DNA of 64,000 nucleotides from Sinomonas atrocyanea (GCF_030811715.1 NZ_JAUSRH010000002.1:62001-126000), one strand, 5' to 3'; counted from the stretch's first letter, positions 44,857-54,785 are shown. A program made the numbers and translations. Notes: a model not told the origin generated them from the sequence alone.

Positions 44857-45522
44857 TCAGGCCGGGAGCTGGAGGACCTGACCGGGGAAGATCAGGTTCG
44901 GGTTGGCGATGGTCTTGGCGTTGGCGTCGGCCAGGGCCTGCCAGCCGCCCTTGACGCCGAGCTTCTCGGCGATCTTGCCGAGGGTGTCGCCCGAGACGAT
45001 CGTGTAGGTCTTGCCGCTCACCGCGACCTCGGCGGCGTGGCGGGCAGGAGCCTGCTGGACCTGCTGCACCTGCTGGACCGGGGCGGCCTGCTGGACCGGA
45101 GCCTGCTGGACCGGAACGACGCGCTCGACCGGGGCGGACTGCACCTGGATCGGGGTCGGGTTGGCGCCGGCGGTGCCGGAGAGACCCAGCTTGGCCGAGC
45201 ACGCGGGCCACGCGCCCCAGCCCTGGCCGGCGAGCACGCGCTCGGCAACGGCGATCTGCTGGGAGCGGGACGCCGTGGTCGGCGAGCCCGTGCCGCCGTA
45301 CGCGGCCCAGGTGCTCGGGGTGAACTGGAGGCCGCCGGAGAAGCCGTTGCCCGTGTTGATGGACCAGTTGCCACCCGACTCACACTGGGCGAGGGCGTCC
45401 CACGTGGAGCCGTCGGCCGCGTTGGCGGCGGGGGCGCCGAGGGCGGCGGCGCTGAGCGCGGCACCGGACGCGGCGACGAGGGCGAGGGAACGGCGTGCGG
45501 CGGTAAGGGTAATCTTCTTCAT
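44857..45522 (-). CDS. resuscitation-promoting factor-like transglycosylase with LysM domain
   Basis: A 221-residue secreted peptidoglycan lytic enzyme. The signal peptide (1-35) ends ANAAD. The Rpf domain (39-110) has the catalytic Glu48 and Cys47 in [13 protein letters not shown], then [18 protein letters not shown] and the second Cys in [13 protein letters not shown] Gln/Pro/Val-rich linker ([20 protein letters not shown]) joins it to a C-terminal LysM (about 171-221, [18 protein letters not shown]) that binds glycan. Such proteins cleave peptidoglycan and aid exit from dormancy in actinobacteria. The 302-bp leader upstream suggests regulated expression, but I recognised no known riboswitch in it. 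Confidence 0.93.
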   Translation of the reverse strand: MKKITLTAARRSLALVAASGAALSAAALGAPAANAADGSTWDALAQCESGGNWSINTGNGFSGGLQFTPSTWAAYGGTGSPTTASRSQQIAVAERVLAGQGWGAWPACSAKLGLSGTAGANPTPIQVQSAPVERVVPVQQAPVQQAAPVQQVQQVQQAPARHAAEVAVSGKTYTIVSGDTLGKIAEKLGVKGGWQALADANAKTIANPNLIFPGQVLQLPA

Positions 45523-45824
45523 AGGAAACTCACCATGCTCGGGGCTCCACCGGCACTCCTTCCGTCCCCGGAATTCGTCGTGCGCCGCCGGCCCCTGACA
45601 GCTCGAAGGTCAGGTCAATGGTGGCTGCGCAGACGGCGGCGAACGGTGGACGGCAGCACCCGGCATATGTGGCCAACGGCAGTCGGCCGCAGGCTTTATG
45701 ACGCCTCGCAGAGAGCTATCGCGGGCGGAGTCCGTTACCGAACTGATACCTACGGTAGGGTACAAATCCTCTGTTGCCAAATCGTGATCCAGGGAAGGGT
45801 CGAGGAAGCCTGCGGCGGCGTGGG
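45523..45824 (-). other. 302-bp intergenic region upstream of the Rpf gene
   Basis: No gene seen. On the minus strand TTGGCA (45780-45775) and TACCGT (45757-45752) at 17-nt spacing are a weak promoter candidate, followed by GGTAACGG-like sequence and a leader of about 220 nt. Rpf genes are often preceded by c-di-AMP (ydaO) riboswitches. I looked for the conserved GGGGGA-ACC and GACAGCTAACC blocks and did not find them. The SNF2 helicase gene ends at 45825, reading toward this gap. Confidence 0.35.
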
Positions 45825-48800
45825 CTAGGCGAGGAGCCCGCGGACGTCCTCGGCGGTCAGGCTCGAGGAGAACATCGCGTCGTCGTCCATCACGGAGGAG
45901 AACAGCGCGGCCTTCTTCTCCTTGAGCTGCATCACCTTCTCCTCGATGGTGCCCTTGGCCACCAGACGATACGTCATGACCCTCCGGGACTGTCCAATCC
46001 GGTGCGCGCGATCCACTGCCTGGGCCTCCGCGGCAGGGTTCCACCACGGGTCCAGGAGGAAGCAGTAGTCCGCCTCCGTCAGATTCAGCCCGAAGCCGCC
46101 GGCCTTGAGCGAGATGAGGAACACCGGGGCCTCGCCCTCCTTGAACCGGGAGACCACCTCGCCGCGGCGCCGGGTGGATCCGTCGAGGTACTCGTAGGCG
46201 ATCCCCGCCGCGTCGAGGCGTTCGGCGGCCTTCTTCAGGAACGAGGTGAACTGGCTGAAGACGAGGGCGCGATGGCCCTCGGCCACCACGTCGTCGAGCT
46301 GCTCGAGGAGGGCATCGAGCTTCGCGGGCGTCACGCCCTCGTGCGAGTCGTCCACGAGCGCGGGGTCCAGGGCCATGAGCCGCAGGAGGGTCAGGGAGCG
46401 GAACACGATGAAGCGGTTGCGGTCCAGGTCCTCGACCAGGCCCAGGACCTTCTCCCGCTCCCGCTGCAGGTACTGCTGGTAGAGCGAACGGTGCTTGGGG
46501 GAGAGCTCGACTTCGAGGCGCTGCTCGAGCTTCTCCGGCAGTTCGGTGGCCACGGCCTCCTTGGTGCGCCGCAGCATGAGCGGACGCACCCGACGGCGGA
46601 GCCTTGCCAGCCGCTCGGCGTCGCCGCCCTTCTCGATGGGTCGGGCGAAGTCCTGGGCGAAGTGGTTCGCGGCCGGGAACAGCCCCGGCGAGACGATTGC
46701 GAACAGGGCCCACAGCTCCATGAGGTTGTTCTCGAGCGGGGTTCCCGTCAGGGCGAGCTTGAAGGGGGTCTCGAGGTCCCGGGCACACTGGTGGGCCTTC
46801 GTGGCGCGGTTCTTGAGGAACTGGGCCTCGTCCATGATGAGCCCGGACCAGTCCAGGGCCGCGTAGGCCTCGAAGTCGAGGCGGAAGAGGGCGTAGCTCG
46901 TCACCACGATGTCCGCCCCGTGCGCGGACGCGGCCACGGGGGTGCCCGACTTGCCCTGCGTGTCCGTGAGGGCCACCGTGCGCAGGCCCGGGGCGAACCT
47001 CCCGGCCTCGGCCTCCCAGTTCGGCACCACGGAGGTGGGGGCGAGGACGAGGAACGGGGGCTTCGCAGCAGGGTCCGGGTCCGCGGTGCTGCGCGCGTGC
47101 AGGATCAGGGCGAGGGTCTGGAGCGTCTTGCCGAGCCCCATGTCGTCCGCGAGCACCCCGCCGAGGCCGTGCCGGTGCAGGAACGCCAGCCACTGGAAGC
47201 CCTCGTCCTGGTACGGGCGCAGGGTGGCCCTGAGCCCCTCGGGCACCGGCACCGGGTCGAGGGCATGCGGGTCGAGCAGCCCGTCGACGGTCTGCCTCCA
47301 CCGGGCTGGCTCGACGGTCTCGCCCGCGAGCTCGGCGATCTCGTCCCAGAGCCCGGCCTGGTAGACGCTCAGCCTGGGCGGCCTCTTCGCCGGAGGGCCC
47401 TCGATGCGCCACTCGCGCAGCTCGTGGGACTCGTCGATGATCCGCTTGAGCCGGCGGATCTCCGGGGTATCGATGCGGAACCAGGTCTTGTCCGGCATGA
47501 GGACCCTGTCCCGGCCGCGCGCCAGAGCGGTGAAAATGTCCTGGAAGGGGATGGTCCGGCCCTCGACCTTCACCATGAGGCCGAGGTCGAACCAGTCGTT
47601 CTTCTCGGACTCGACCGCGCTGAGCACCAGCTGCGGGGCGCCCTCGAGCCGCCGGTAGTCCGGTTTGGTGCCCTCGATGCGCACCGCGACGCCCTCGAGC
47701 CGTTCCAGGGCCGGGAGGGCCCGCTCGGCGAAGTCGGCGGTGTCAAGGTCCTCGAGCCGCGCGGGCCCGATCGGCGCCCCCTGCAGCGGGCTGTCGGCGA
47801 GGACCTCCGCGACGCGCTGCAGCGTGCCCTCCTCGGCCGGCTCGTCCCGGTGGAAGCCCTCGCCCGGGACCGGCGCGAGCGGAAGCTGCCGGACGGCGTC
47901 GCCCGCCGGATACTCCCAGTGCCAGGCGAGCCGCAGCTCGTCCCGGGGTCCGAAGCTCGCGGTAAGCACGAGGAGGGGAGGCTCGATGGGCGGGAGGTCC
48001 ACCGCGTCGTCCGCGGTGATCGTGACCGAGCGGGCGAGGTCCGGGTAGAACTCCGCGAGGAACGCCTCCCGGTCGGCGGCCGGGATCTCCACGCCCTCGG
48101 GGGTGCCCAGGAGCGCGCGTTCCCGCTCGCCGAGCCGCGACTCGGACTGGGCGAGGATGATCAGCTCCTCGTCGGCGCCGGTGCGCACCACAGCGTATGT
48201 GCCGTGGTCGCCGACCGTCCCTGCACGTTCCGTCGGCAGGGCGACGCCTTCGACGGCGAGGGTCGGGACGAGCCGGAGCGCGGCCGGGTCGTCCTCCCCG
48301 GGGAGGGCTTCGAGGCCGACGACGGCGGTCCCCTCCGCGAGGGTGACCCCGGTTCCGCGCCGGGCGGCGACCAGTTCGAGGCCGAGCGGGCCGGCGGCGC
48401 CGAGCAGCGTCCACAGCAGCGGGCTCGTGAACTCGTCCAGGTACAGCCAGGGATCGTTGCCGTTCCAGTAGCCGGACCCCGTCCCGAGGCGGAGGGCCTG
48501 CAGTTCGCGGAGCAGCTCGAAGTGCGGTGTGTAGAAGTCGCCGACGTGGTCCGGGCGCCCGAACCTGCTCCAGGAGAGGTCGCTGCGCAGCCACCGGCCG
48601 GTGGTCGGGTTGTACTCGACCGGCCGCATGCCCAGCCGGTGCTCATCCCGGCGGCGGCCCCCGGACCGGGCAAGGCGGGCGCCCAGACGGGTCTCGAGGT
48701 CGCGGAGCTCGAACTGGAGCCCGAGCCGGCCCGAGCGCCCCTGCAGATGGCGCTCGCCCGCGGGGTTGATGATGCGCCGCAGCTCGCCCTTCCACGCTGG

Positions 48801-49184
48801 CTCAGCGGCTCGCACTGCGCTCTTCTGGGAGGCCTCGGCGCGCAGCCGCTGCGTGTTCGCGGCGAGCACCACGGCGGCGACGTGCTTGCAGTCCGCCGCG
48901 ATCGGGCAGGTGCACCAGCCGCCGGCGTAGCGGAAGGTGGCCTGCTGCGGTTTGAGGTACACACCGACCTCGTACGGCTCCGCCGCCGTGCCGAAGACCT
49001 CGGCCGTCATCTCCGTGATGTCGGGGTGCCAGGCGAGGTTCTCGACGCGTCCCTCCCTGGCATAGGCATGGGCCCGGGACATCGCCGCGGCGCCGATCCG
49101 GTTGACCATCCCGGCCACGTCCACGAGGGGCAGGGCTCCGCCTCCGGTGCCAGGATGCTGGCCGGGGAGGGAGAGCGGTGCCAT
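45825..49184 (-). CDS. SNF2/RapA-family DEAD-box helicase with SWIM zinc finger
   Basis: About 1,119 residues of a Swi2/Snf2 DNA translocase. An N-terminal SWIM zinc finger is present (WCTCPIAADCKHVAAVVLA, CxC-CxH). The motor starts with RPYQDEGFQWLAFLHRHGLG and Walker A GVLADDMGLGKT, then the DEAQ box LIMDEAQFLKN. The helicase C lobe contains FLISLKAGGFGLNLTEADYC and HRIGQSRRVMTYRLVAKGTIEEKV. Bacterial members are linked to transcription recycling or DNA repair. The start is uncertain: 49184 (MAPLSLPG) or 49217 (MTVGGAWDDE) are both in frame and neither has a good ribosome-binding site. Confidence 0.9.
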   Translation of the reverse strand: MAPLSLPGQHPGTGGGALPLVDVAGMVNRIGAAAMSRAHAYAREGRVENLAWHPDITEMTAEVFGTAAEPYEVGVYLKPQQATFRYAGGWCTCPIAADCKHVAAVVLAANTQRLRAEASQKSAVRAAEPAWKGELRRIINPAGERHLQGRSGRLGLQFELRDLETRLGARLARSGGRRRDEHRLGMRPVEYNPTTGRWLRSDLSWSRFGRPDHVGDFYTPHFELLRELQALRLGTGSGYWNGNDPWLYLDEFTSPLLWTLLGAAGPLGLELVAARRGTGVTLAEGTAVVGLEALPGEDDPAALRLVPTLAVEGVALPTERAGTVGDHGTYAVVRTGADEELIILAQSESRLGERERALLGTPEGVEIPAADREAFLAEFYPDLARSVTITADDAVDLPPIEPPLLVLTASFGPRDELRLAWHWEYPAGDAVRQLPLAPVPGEGFHRDEPAEEGTLQRVAEVLADSPLQGAPIGPARLEDLDTADFAERALPALERLEGVAVRIEGTKPDYRRLEGAPQLVLSAVESEKNDWFDLGLMVKVEGRTIPFQDIFTALARGRDRVLMPDKTWFRIDTPEIRRLKRIIDESHELREWRIEGPPAKRPPRLSVYQAGLWDEIAELAGETVEPARWRQTVDGLLDPHALDPVPVPEGLRATLRPYQDEGFQWLAFLHRHGLGGVLADDMGLGKTLQTLALILHARSTADPDPAAKPPFLVLAPTSVVPNWEAEAGRFAPGLRTVALTDTQGKSGTPVAASAHGADIVVTSYALFRLDFEAYAALDWSGLIMDEAQFLKNRATKAHQCARDLETPFKLALTGTPLENNLMELWALFAIVSPGLFPAANHFAQDFARPIEKGGDAERLARLRRRVRPLMLRRTKEAVATELPEKLEQRLEVELSPKHRSLYQQYLQREREKVLGLVEDLDRNRFIVFRSLTLLRLMALDPALVDDSHEGVTPAKLDALLEQLDDVVAEGHRALVFSQFTSFLKKAAERLDAAGIAYEYLDGSTRRRGEVVSRFKEGEAPVFLISLKAGGFGLNLTEADYCFLLDPWWNPAAEAQAVDRAHRIGQSRRVMTYRLVAKGTIEEKVMQLKEKKAALFSSVMDDDAMFSSSLTAEDVRGLLA

Positions 49185-49234
49185 GCCTTCATCGTCCCAT
49201 GCGCCACCGACAGTCATGGGCCGGGAGGGCGGGG

Positions 49235-50107
49235 CTACGAGCAGCCCTGGCCAGTGGGGTTCGCGTTGCAGTCGTCGGCGTAGAGCTTGACCTCGGATCG
49301 CCAGACGCTGAGCGTCTTCGGCGTGCTGGGGACTGGGGCGCTGCCGGCGATGGTCTGATAGGGGCCGCCGTCCACCGAGAACTCGCCGGTGAAGACGGTC
49401 GTCAGCCCGACGTTCACGTCCCCCGTCGCCGCGTAGACGTGGCTCGTGGCGGTCTTCTCGCCCCACCGCGACTCGGGGATCGGGCCGCCGGGGACCGCGG
49501 TGACCAAGCTCGTCCCGTCGCCGTAGGACCAGCGGTACTCGCTCGGCTTGACCCGGATGTCCACCTTCTTGCCGACGATGGTGATCGAGAAGGACTGGTC
49601 GGACGGCTCTGCGTAGATGTTGGTCTCCGCGCCCTTGAGCGTGTGGCGTCCAGGCTGGCTGCCGAGCTTGGGTGCCTTGATCGGCAGCTCGCGCAGCTGC
49701 TTCTCCGTCACCGCGATGACGACGTCGCCCGGCCGCTCAGGCGGCTTGCTTGGGTAGAGGCATGCCTGCTCCAGCCGCTCCCACGGCGCCCCCTGCTTGC
49801 GGGTGTCCTGCCGTTCCCACACGACCATCTTTCCGTCCGGCTCGGCACTGCATCGGCTGTCTAACGCCGCACACGTTCCCGAATCCAACGTGTCGGTGTC
49901 TTCGGCGCAGGCGGGTGCATAGGAATAGACGAAGACCTCCTTCGCTCCTTCCACCCGTGGAAACTTGAACTCGACCTTGCCATCGGTTTGGCCATGGGCC
50001 TCGAGTTCGGCTCCGTCCCAGTCCACCCCGGTATCGGCCGTTGCAGCTGCGGCGGGAACGATCGCAGCAAGAAGCAGGCCGAGCGCTAAACGAGTAGGGG
50101 CTTTCAC
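49235..50107 (-). CDS. exported protein with PKD-like domain, unknown function
   Basis: A 290-residue protein with an N-terminal signal peptide (MKAPTRLALGLLLAAIVPAA, cleavage near ATADT). A PKD-like fold is suggested by YRWSYGDGTSLVTAVPGG and ATSHVYAATGDVNVGLTTVF. Eight or so cysteines (for example SYAPACAEDTDTLDSGTCA, DDCNANPTGQGCS) suggest disulfides outside the cell. Its start overlaps the stop of the DUF6318-like lipoprotein (50104-50107), so the two are co-translated. Such pairs recur in Arthrobacter-like genomes, but no function is known to me. Confidence 0.8.
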   Translation of the reverse strand: MKAPTRLALGLLLAAIVPAAAATADTGVDWDGAELEAHGQTDGKVEFKFPRVEGAKEVFVYSYAPACAEDTDTLDSGTCAALDSRCSAEPDGKMVVWERQDTRKQGAPWERLEQACLYPSKPPERPGDVVIAVTEKQLRELPIKAPKLGSQPGRHTLKGAETNIYAEPSDQSFSITIVGKKVDIRVKPSEYRWSYGDGTSLVTAVPGGPIPESRWGEKTATSHVYAATGDVNVGLTTVFTGEFSVDGGPYQTIAGSAPVPSTPKTLSVWRSEVKLYADDCNANPTGQGCS

Positions 50108-50742
50108 GCCCGACCTGCTTCAGAGGTTGTCCACTTGCCGTCCGCGTACCTCGCGTACAGCGCCTTTGCTCCCTCCGCTTTTCCTCCGTCAAGTGTCTTG
50201 GTCCGGGTACCTGCTTTGTCGAATTGAGCCGAAGACGACTCCTCCAGAGTGAAATAGCCAACCGCCTGACCGAAGGGATCCAACTTGAGGTCGCTGGAGA
50301 ACCCTGAGACCGTCCAGCGCGGACCAATGTTCCATCCCCGCTCGTTCTTGACTTGATCACCTCTAGCGACGTAGACGTTGCAGATCTTGCAGTCAGGCTT
50401 TGAAACCGCCTTGAGCGGCCCCGTGTCGCCGGTCTCGAGCGCGTAGGTCACAGTGTCGAACCAGTACTGGGTGAAGGCCTCGAAACCCGCCTTGGTGTTC
50501 TCCTTGGCGGCTGCGGGCAGCTCGGGCTTGGGGAGGTTCCGGGCCGGCCCGGTGGAACTGGCAGGCGTGGGCCGGGGATCGGCGGTCGGCGTCGGCGTGG
50601 CCGCCGCGGAGGCGCTCGCCGAGCCGGTGGGCGAGACCTGGGACTCGGCGTCGGCTCCGCCCGAACACGCGGAGAGCACGAGGGCCGAGGCCAGGACGAG
50701 AGCGGGCAGGGCAGAGCGAAGCGTGCTGCGGCGAATCGCCAT
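50104..50742 (-). CDS. DUF6318-like lipoprotein
   Basis: A 212-residue lipoprotein with signal peptide and lipobox LSAC (Cys near residue 26), then a Ser/Thr/Pro-rich linker (about 30-75) and a compact domain with AGFEAFTQYWFDTVTYALETGD and the CxxC pair SKPDCKICNVY, typical of DUF6318. The ATG at 50742 is preferred to 50748 because GGGGGA lies 5-6 nt before it. It overlaps the PKD-like gene by 4 nt. Membrane-anchored and outward facing; its role is unknown. Confidence 0.82.
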   Translation of the reverse strand: MAIRRSTLRSALPALVLASALVLSACSGGADAESQVSPTGSASASAAATPTPTADPRPTPASSTGPARNLPKPELPAAAKENTKAGFEAFTQYWFDTVTYALETGDTGPLKAVSKPDCKICNVYVARGDQVKNERGWNIGPRWTVSGFSSDLKLDPFGQAVGYFTLEESSSAQFDKAGTRTKTLDGGKAEGAKALYARYADGKWTTSEAGRA

Positions 50743-50851
50743 TGACATCCCCCGAGGTCGTTGGTGTGGGCGCCGCCCGGTGCATGGCGACGCTTGTCCG
50801 GCAGTCTACAAGCTCATGACTAGACCTGTCGGGAGTTATCCACAGGGCCGC

Positions 50852-52183
50852 TCACCGGGCCCGGGCCGGGAGGGCGTCACCGGTGCCGAGGCCGTGGAGC
50901 TCCCAGCCCGCGTCCCGCCAGGCCCGAGCGTCGAGGACATTGCGCGCGTCGAGCATGACGGCCCGGCGGACCCGGCACGCGGCCTCGGCAGGGTCGATGG
51001 CCCGGAACTGCGGCCACTCGGTCAGCAGCAGGACGAGCTCGGCGCCGTCGAGCGCCGCGGCCGGGGACGGCTCGAACTCGAGCTGTGGGAAGCGCAGCCA
51101 GGCGTTGTTGATCGCCTTCGGGTCGGTCACGACCACATGCGCCCCGGCTGCGGCGAGCCGCACCGCCACATCGAGGGCGGGGGAGTCACGGATGTCGTCG
51201 GTGTCCGGCTTGAACGCCGCGCCGAGCACGGCCACGCGCCGCCCCGCGACGTCGCCGCCGCAGAGGTCCGCGGCGCGGGCCGCGACGCGCCCGCGCTGGC
51301 CCTCGTTGACCGCGTCGACGAGGCCCATCCACGCGTCGACGGAGTCCACGCCGAGATCCTGTGCCTGGGCGCGGAACGAGCGGATGTCCTTGGGCAGGCA
51401 CCCGCCGCCGAAGCCGAGGCCGGCGGCGAGGTAACGCTGGCCGATGCGGGGGTCCAGGCCCATGGCCGCGGAGAGCTGGGTGACGTCGGCCCCGGCGGCG
51501 TCGCACAGCTCGGACATCGCGTTGATGTAGGACAGCTTCGTGGCGAGGTAGGCGTTCGCCGCGGACTTGATGAGCTCGGCGGTCGCGAAGCCGCACACGA
51601 TCCGGGGCACGCCGGCCTGCAGCAGGGGAGCGTAGACCGTATCGAGCGTCCGCGCGGCGGCCGCCCCGCCGTCGTCGTCCGCCACCCCGTACACGAGCCG
51701 GTCCGGCACGAGCGAGTCCTTCACCGCGGTCCCCTGCCGCAGGAACTCGGGGTTCCACGCGAGCCCGAGGTCCTCGCGGCCGAGCCACTCGCGCACGCGG
51801 TGGACCGTCCCCACGGGGACCGTGGACTTGCCGACGACGGCGGCCCCCGGCTTCGCGTGCCGGCCCACCGAGCGGGCGGCCGCCTCCAGGTACCCCAGGT
51901 CGGCGACGCCGCTCGTCTTGGCCTGCGGGGTCCCGACGCACAGGAAGTGCACGTCGCAGTCCGCGGCGAGGGCCATGTCGGTGGAGAAGGCGAGCCTGCC
52001 CGTGGCCCGGCCGTCGGCGAGGAGCTCCTCGAGTCCGGGCTCGAAGAAGGGTGCGGTGGCGCGGGCCAGGCGCGCCGCCTTGTCCGCGTCGGTGTCGATG
52101 CCCACGACGGTGTGGCCCATCGAGGCGAGGGTGGCGGCGTGGACCGCCCCGAGGTAGCCGCAGCCGATGACGGAGATCTTCAT
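50852..52183 (-). CDS. UDP-glucose/GDP-mannose dehydrogenase family protein (UDP-glucose 6-dehydrogenase)
   Basis: A 443-residue NAD-dependent four-electron dehydrogenase that makes UDP-glucuronate for cell-surface polymers. The Rossmann motif is VIGCGYLGAVHAATLASMGH, the catalytic Cys is in FGGGCLPKDIRSF, and GKSTVPVGTV, EFLRQGTAV and AAFKPDTDDIRDSPALDV are family blocks. It lies 34 nt after a glycosyltransferase gene, as in envelope-glycan loci. The donor (UDP-glucose rather than GDP-mannose) is likely but not proven. Confidence 0.9.
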   Translation of the reverse strand: MKISVIGCGYLGAVHAATLASMGHTVVGIDTDADKAARLARATAPFFEPGLEELLADGRATGRLAFSTDMALAADCDVHFLCVGTPQAKTSGVADLGYLEAAARSVGRHAKPGAAVVGKSTVPVGTVHRVREWLGREDLGLAWNPEFLRQGTAVKDSLVPDRLVYGVADDDGGAAAARTLDTVYAPLLQAGVPRIVCGFATAELIKSAANAYLATKLSYINAMSELCDAAGADVTQLSAAMGLDPRIGQRYLAAGLGFGGGCLPKDIRSFRAQAQDLGVDSVDAWMGLVDAVNEGQRGRVAARAADLCGGDVAGRRVAVLGAAFKPDTDDIRDSPALDVAVRLAAAGAHVVVTDPKAINNAWLRFPQLEFEPSPAAALDGAELVLLLTEWPQFRAIDPAEAACRVRRAVMLDARNVLDARAWRDAGWELHGLGTGDALPARAR

Positions 52184-52217
52184 GGTGTCGCTTCCTTCTC
52201 TTGCGGACTGAGCGGAC

Positions 52218-53399
52218 TCAGCGGACTCGCCGGGCGGTGGTTTCGACTCCGCTCAACCAGCGCTCTTCGATGACGTCTTCGTAGTGGCGGATGAGCTCGC
52301 CGCAGATGGCGCTCCAGGACCGGCCCTGCACGCTCCGCCAGGCGGCCTCCGCGAACGCGGCCCGCTTCGCGTCGTCGCCGAGAAGGTCCTGGGCGTAGGA
52401 GCGCAGCTGGGCCAGGTCGCCGGGGGAGTACAGCCAGCCGGTCTTGGAGTTCTGCACGAGGTCGAGCGGGCCGCCCCGGCCGGTCGCGACCACCGGCACG
52501 CCGGAGGCCATGGCCTCCTGGATCGTCTGGCAGAACGTCTCGAACTCGCCCGGGTGGACGAACAGATCGAAGCTCGCCACGATCCGCGCGAGGTCCTCGC
52601 CGCCCTTGAAGCCGGTGAAGAGCGCGCCGGGGAGCTGGGCCTCGAGCTGGGAGCGCAGAGGCCCGTCGCCCACCACCACGAGGCGGGTGCCGGGCAGGTC
52701 CGCGAGCACGCGCAGGTCCTCGACCTGCTTCTCCGCCGCGAGCCGCCCCACATAGCCGATCACGGCCACCGGTGAGCCCTCGGGGGTGCACCCGGCCACC
52801 GAGGCCCGCCACACGGCGTCGCGCTTCGCCGGGGTGAACCGGTCCGTGTCCACGCCGCGGCGCCACAGCTCGACGCCGGGGATCCCGCGCCCGCGCAGCT
52901 GGTTGAGCGCGAACGTGGACGGCGCGAGGGTCCGGTCCGCGAGGAGGTGGATCGCCTCGACCCGCTGCCAGGCCCAGTTTTCGAGGAAGGGCACCCCGTA
53001 CCGGGCGGCGTACCCGGGCACCTCGGTCTGGTAGACCGCCACCGTGGGGATCCCGAGCTGGCTCGCGGCGCGCACGGCCCGCCACCCGAGCTCGAACGGG
53101 GAGGCCAGATGCACCACATCCGGCTGGAACGCCCGCAGGAGGCGCCGCACCCTCGGCACGGCCCCGAACGCGATCCGCACATTCGGGTACCCGGCCACCG
53201 GCACGGCCGGCAGCCGCACGACCCTCGCACCGGAGACGGTCTCATGCTGCGGGAACACTGCGCCGGCGCCCTCGCCGGACGGGGCGAGCACGAGCACGTC
53301 GTCGCCGCGCTCACGCAGGTGGTCGAGCACCCGCAGGACGGAATGGGTGACGCCGTTCATCTGCGGCAGGAACGACTCGGCAACAATCGCGATCCTCAC
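52218..53399 (-). CDS. glycosyltransferase family 4, MgtA-like alpha-mannosyltransferase
   Basis: A 393-residue retaining glycosyltransferase with GT-B fold. The start VRIAIVAESFLPQMNGVTHSV, VYQTEVPGYAARYG, RGVDTDRFTP, VGRLAAEKQVEDLRVLADLP and the EX7E motif in EFETFCQTIQEAMASGVPVVA match GDP-mannose-dependent mannosyltransferases (MgtA/PimB type) of actinobacteria, which glycosylate membrane lipids. The GTG at 53399 is preferred, with GGAGGC upstream; a longer reading upstream has no support. It is followed by the UDP-sugar dehydrogenase. Confidence 0.88.
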   Translation of the reverse strand: MRIAIVAESFLPQMNGVTHSVLRVLDHLRERGDDVLVLAPSGEGAGAVFPQHETVSGARVVRLPAVPVAGYPNVRIAFGAVPRVRRLLRAFQPDVVHLASPFELGWRAVRAASQLGIPTVAVYQTEVPGYAARYGVPFLENWAWQRVEAIHLLADRTLAPSTFALNQLRGRGIPGVELWRRGVDTDRFTPAKRDAVWRASVAGCTPEGSPVAVIGYVGRLAAEKQVEDLRVLADLPGTRLVVVGDGPLRSQLEAQLPGALFTGFKGGEDLARIVASFDLFVHPGEFETFCQTIQEAMASGVPVVATGRGGPLDLVQNSKTGWLYSPGDLAQLRSYAQDLLGDDAKRAAFAEAAWRSVQGRSWSAICGELIRHYEDVIEERWLSGVETTARRVR

Positions 53400-53553
53400 G
53401 CCTCCACGCTCCGCCGCTTCTCTGGCCGGGCGGCGGCGGGGGCGTGACCTGCGGGGGAAGCCCGGGTGAACGCCCGGCAGACCGGCTGCGTGAGGTGCGC
53501 CACACTCGCAGGGCCAGGGGAATGGTGCGGCGCGGGGCTCGGTTGCCCAGAGC

Positions 53554-54720
53554 ATGACGATCCAGGACACCGCAACCGGCCGCGCCACGGCGGCTCCGCT
53601 CTCGAGCCTCTTCACGCCGTTCGACCTCGGCACCCTCCGCGTGCCCAACCGCTTCGTCATGGCCCCCATGACGCGGGAGTTCTCGCCCGAGGGGACCGTC
53701 ACGGACGACGTCGTGGGCTACTACGCGCGCCGCGCCGCGGCCGGCGTCGGGCTCCTCATCACGGAGGGCGTGTACGTCTCCGAGGACTCCGGCCCCAGCA
53801 CCCGCGTGCCGCGTCTGTTCGGCGAGGCCCAGCTCGCCGCGTGGCGCCGCCTCGTCGAGGAGGTCCACGCAGCCGGCGGCACGATCGTGCCCCAGCTCTG
53901 GCACCTCGGCGCCGCCCGTGGAGACCACGCGGAGTTCAACCCGCAGCTGCCGTCCCTGAGCCCCTCCGGGATCGCGCCGATCGGCGCCGAGCGCGGCCGC
54001 GCCGCGACCGTGGAGGAGCTGGCCCGCATCCGGGACGACTTCGCCCGGGCCGCCGCCGCGGCCAAGGAGGCCGGGTTCGACGGCGTCGAGCTGCACGGCG
54101 CCCACGGCTACCTCCTCGACCAGTTCCTCTGGGAGGGCACCAACCGCCGCGAGGACCAGTACGGCGGCTCGCTCGAGGCCCGGCTGCGCTTCCCCGCGGA
54201 GGTCGCCTCGGCGGTGCGCGCCGCCGTCGGCCCCGACTACCCGGTGATCTTCCGCTTCTCCCAGTGGAAGTCCGGCGACTACGGCGCCCGGATCGCCCAG
54301 ACGCCCGAGGAGCTCGGCACCATCCTGCGCACCCTCGCCGAGGCGGGCGTCTCGGCCTTCCACCCGTCGACCCGGCGCCACTGGGAGCCCGCGTTCCCCG
54401 AGGCCGGGGCCGAGGCCGGGAACGCCGGCGACGCCGCCCTCGGCCTCGCCGGCTGGACCAAGAAGCTCACCGGCCTTCCGGTCATCACGGTCGGCTCGGT
54501 GGGCCTGGACAACGAGTTCGAGGTCACGTGGCAGGAGGGCGGGCGCTCCCAGGTCCGCGGCCTCGAGGCCCTGCTGGCGCAGTTCGGTCGCGGCGAGTTC
54601 GACCTCGTCGCGGTGGGCCGCGTCCTGCTCTCCGACCCGTTCTGGGTCGAGAAGGTCCGCGAGGGGCGCACCGACGAGATCCGCCCGTTCAGCGCCGAGG
54701 ACCGCCTCCACCTCTCCTGA
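53554..54720 (+). CDS. NADH:flavin oxidoreductase / Old Yellow Enzyme family
   Basis: A 388-residue FMN-dependent TIM-barrel ene-reductase or dienoyl-CoA-reductase relative. It begins LFTPFDLGTLRVPNRFVMAPMTREFS, has TIVPQLWHLGA, GFDGVELHGAHGYLLDQFLW with the conserved His/Asn-type active-site residues, and DLVAVGRVLLSDPFWVEKV at the FMN phosphate end. It lacks the C-terminal flavodoxin-like extension, so it is the short OYE form. Monocistronic by layout. The substrate is unknown; reduction of an activated alkene or quinone is typical. Confidence 0.9.
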   Translation: MTIQDTATGRATAAPLSSLFTPFDLGTLRVPNRFVMAPMTREFSPEGTVTDDVVGYYARRAAAGVGLLITEGVYVSEDSGPSTRVPRLFGEAQLAAWRRLVEEVHAAGGTIVPQLWHLGAARGDHAEFNPQLPSLSPSGIAPIGAERGRAATVEELARIRDDFARAAAAAKEAGFDGVELHGAHGYLLDQFLWEGTNRREDQYGGSLEARLRFPAEVASAVRAAVGPDYPVIFRFSQWKSGDYGARIAQTPEELGTILRTLAEAGVSAFHPSTRRHWEPAFPEAGAEAGNAGDAALGLAGWTKKLTGLPVITVGSVGLDNEFEVTWQEGGRSQVRGLEALLAQFGRGEFDLVAVGRVLLSDPFWVEKVREGRTDEIRPFSAEDRLHLS

Positions 54721-54785
54721 GCCCGGCCGGCAGCGCCGGTGCGCCTGAGCGGCGCACCGGCGGCGCCGTGGCACAGTGGAGGGCG

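Noticed and set aside
45523-45824. c-di-AMP (ydaO) riboswitch upstream of the Rpf gene
   Set aside because: The position is typical, but the conserved blocks expected for that riboswitch are not seen on the minus strand; only a short GAGCTGTCAGG-like piece occurs.
53466-54785. Upstream extension of the DUF6350 frame
   Set aside because: It overlaps the OYE gene in another frame and is low-complexity; the protein proper starts at 54786 behind GGAGGG.
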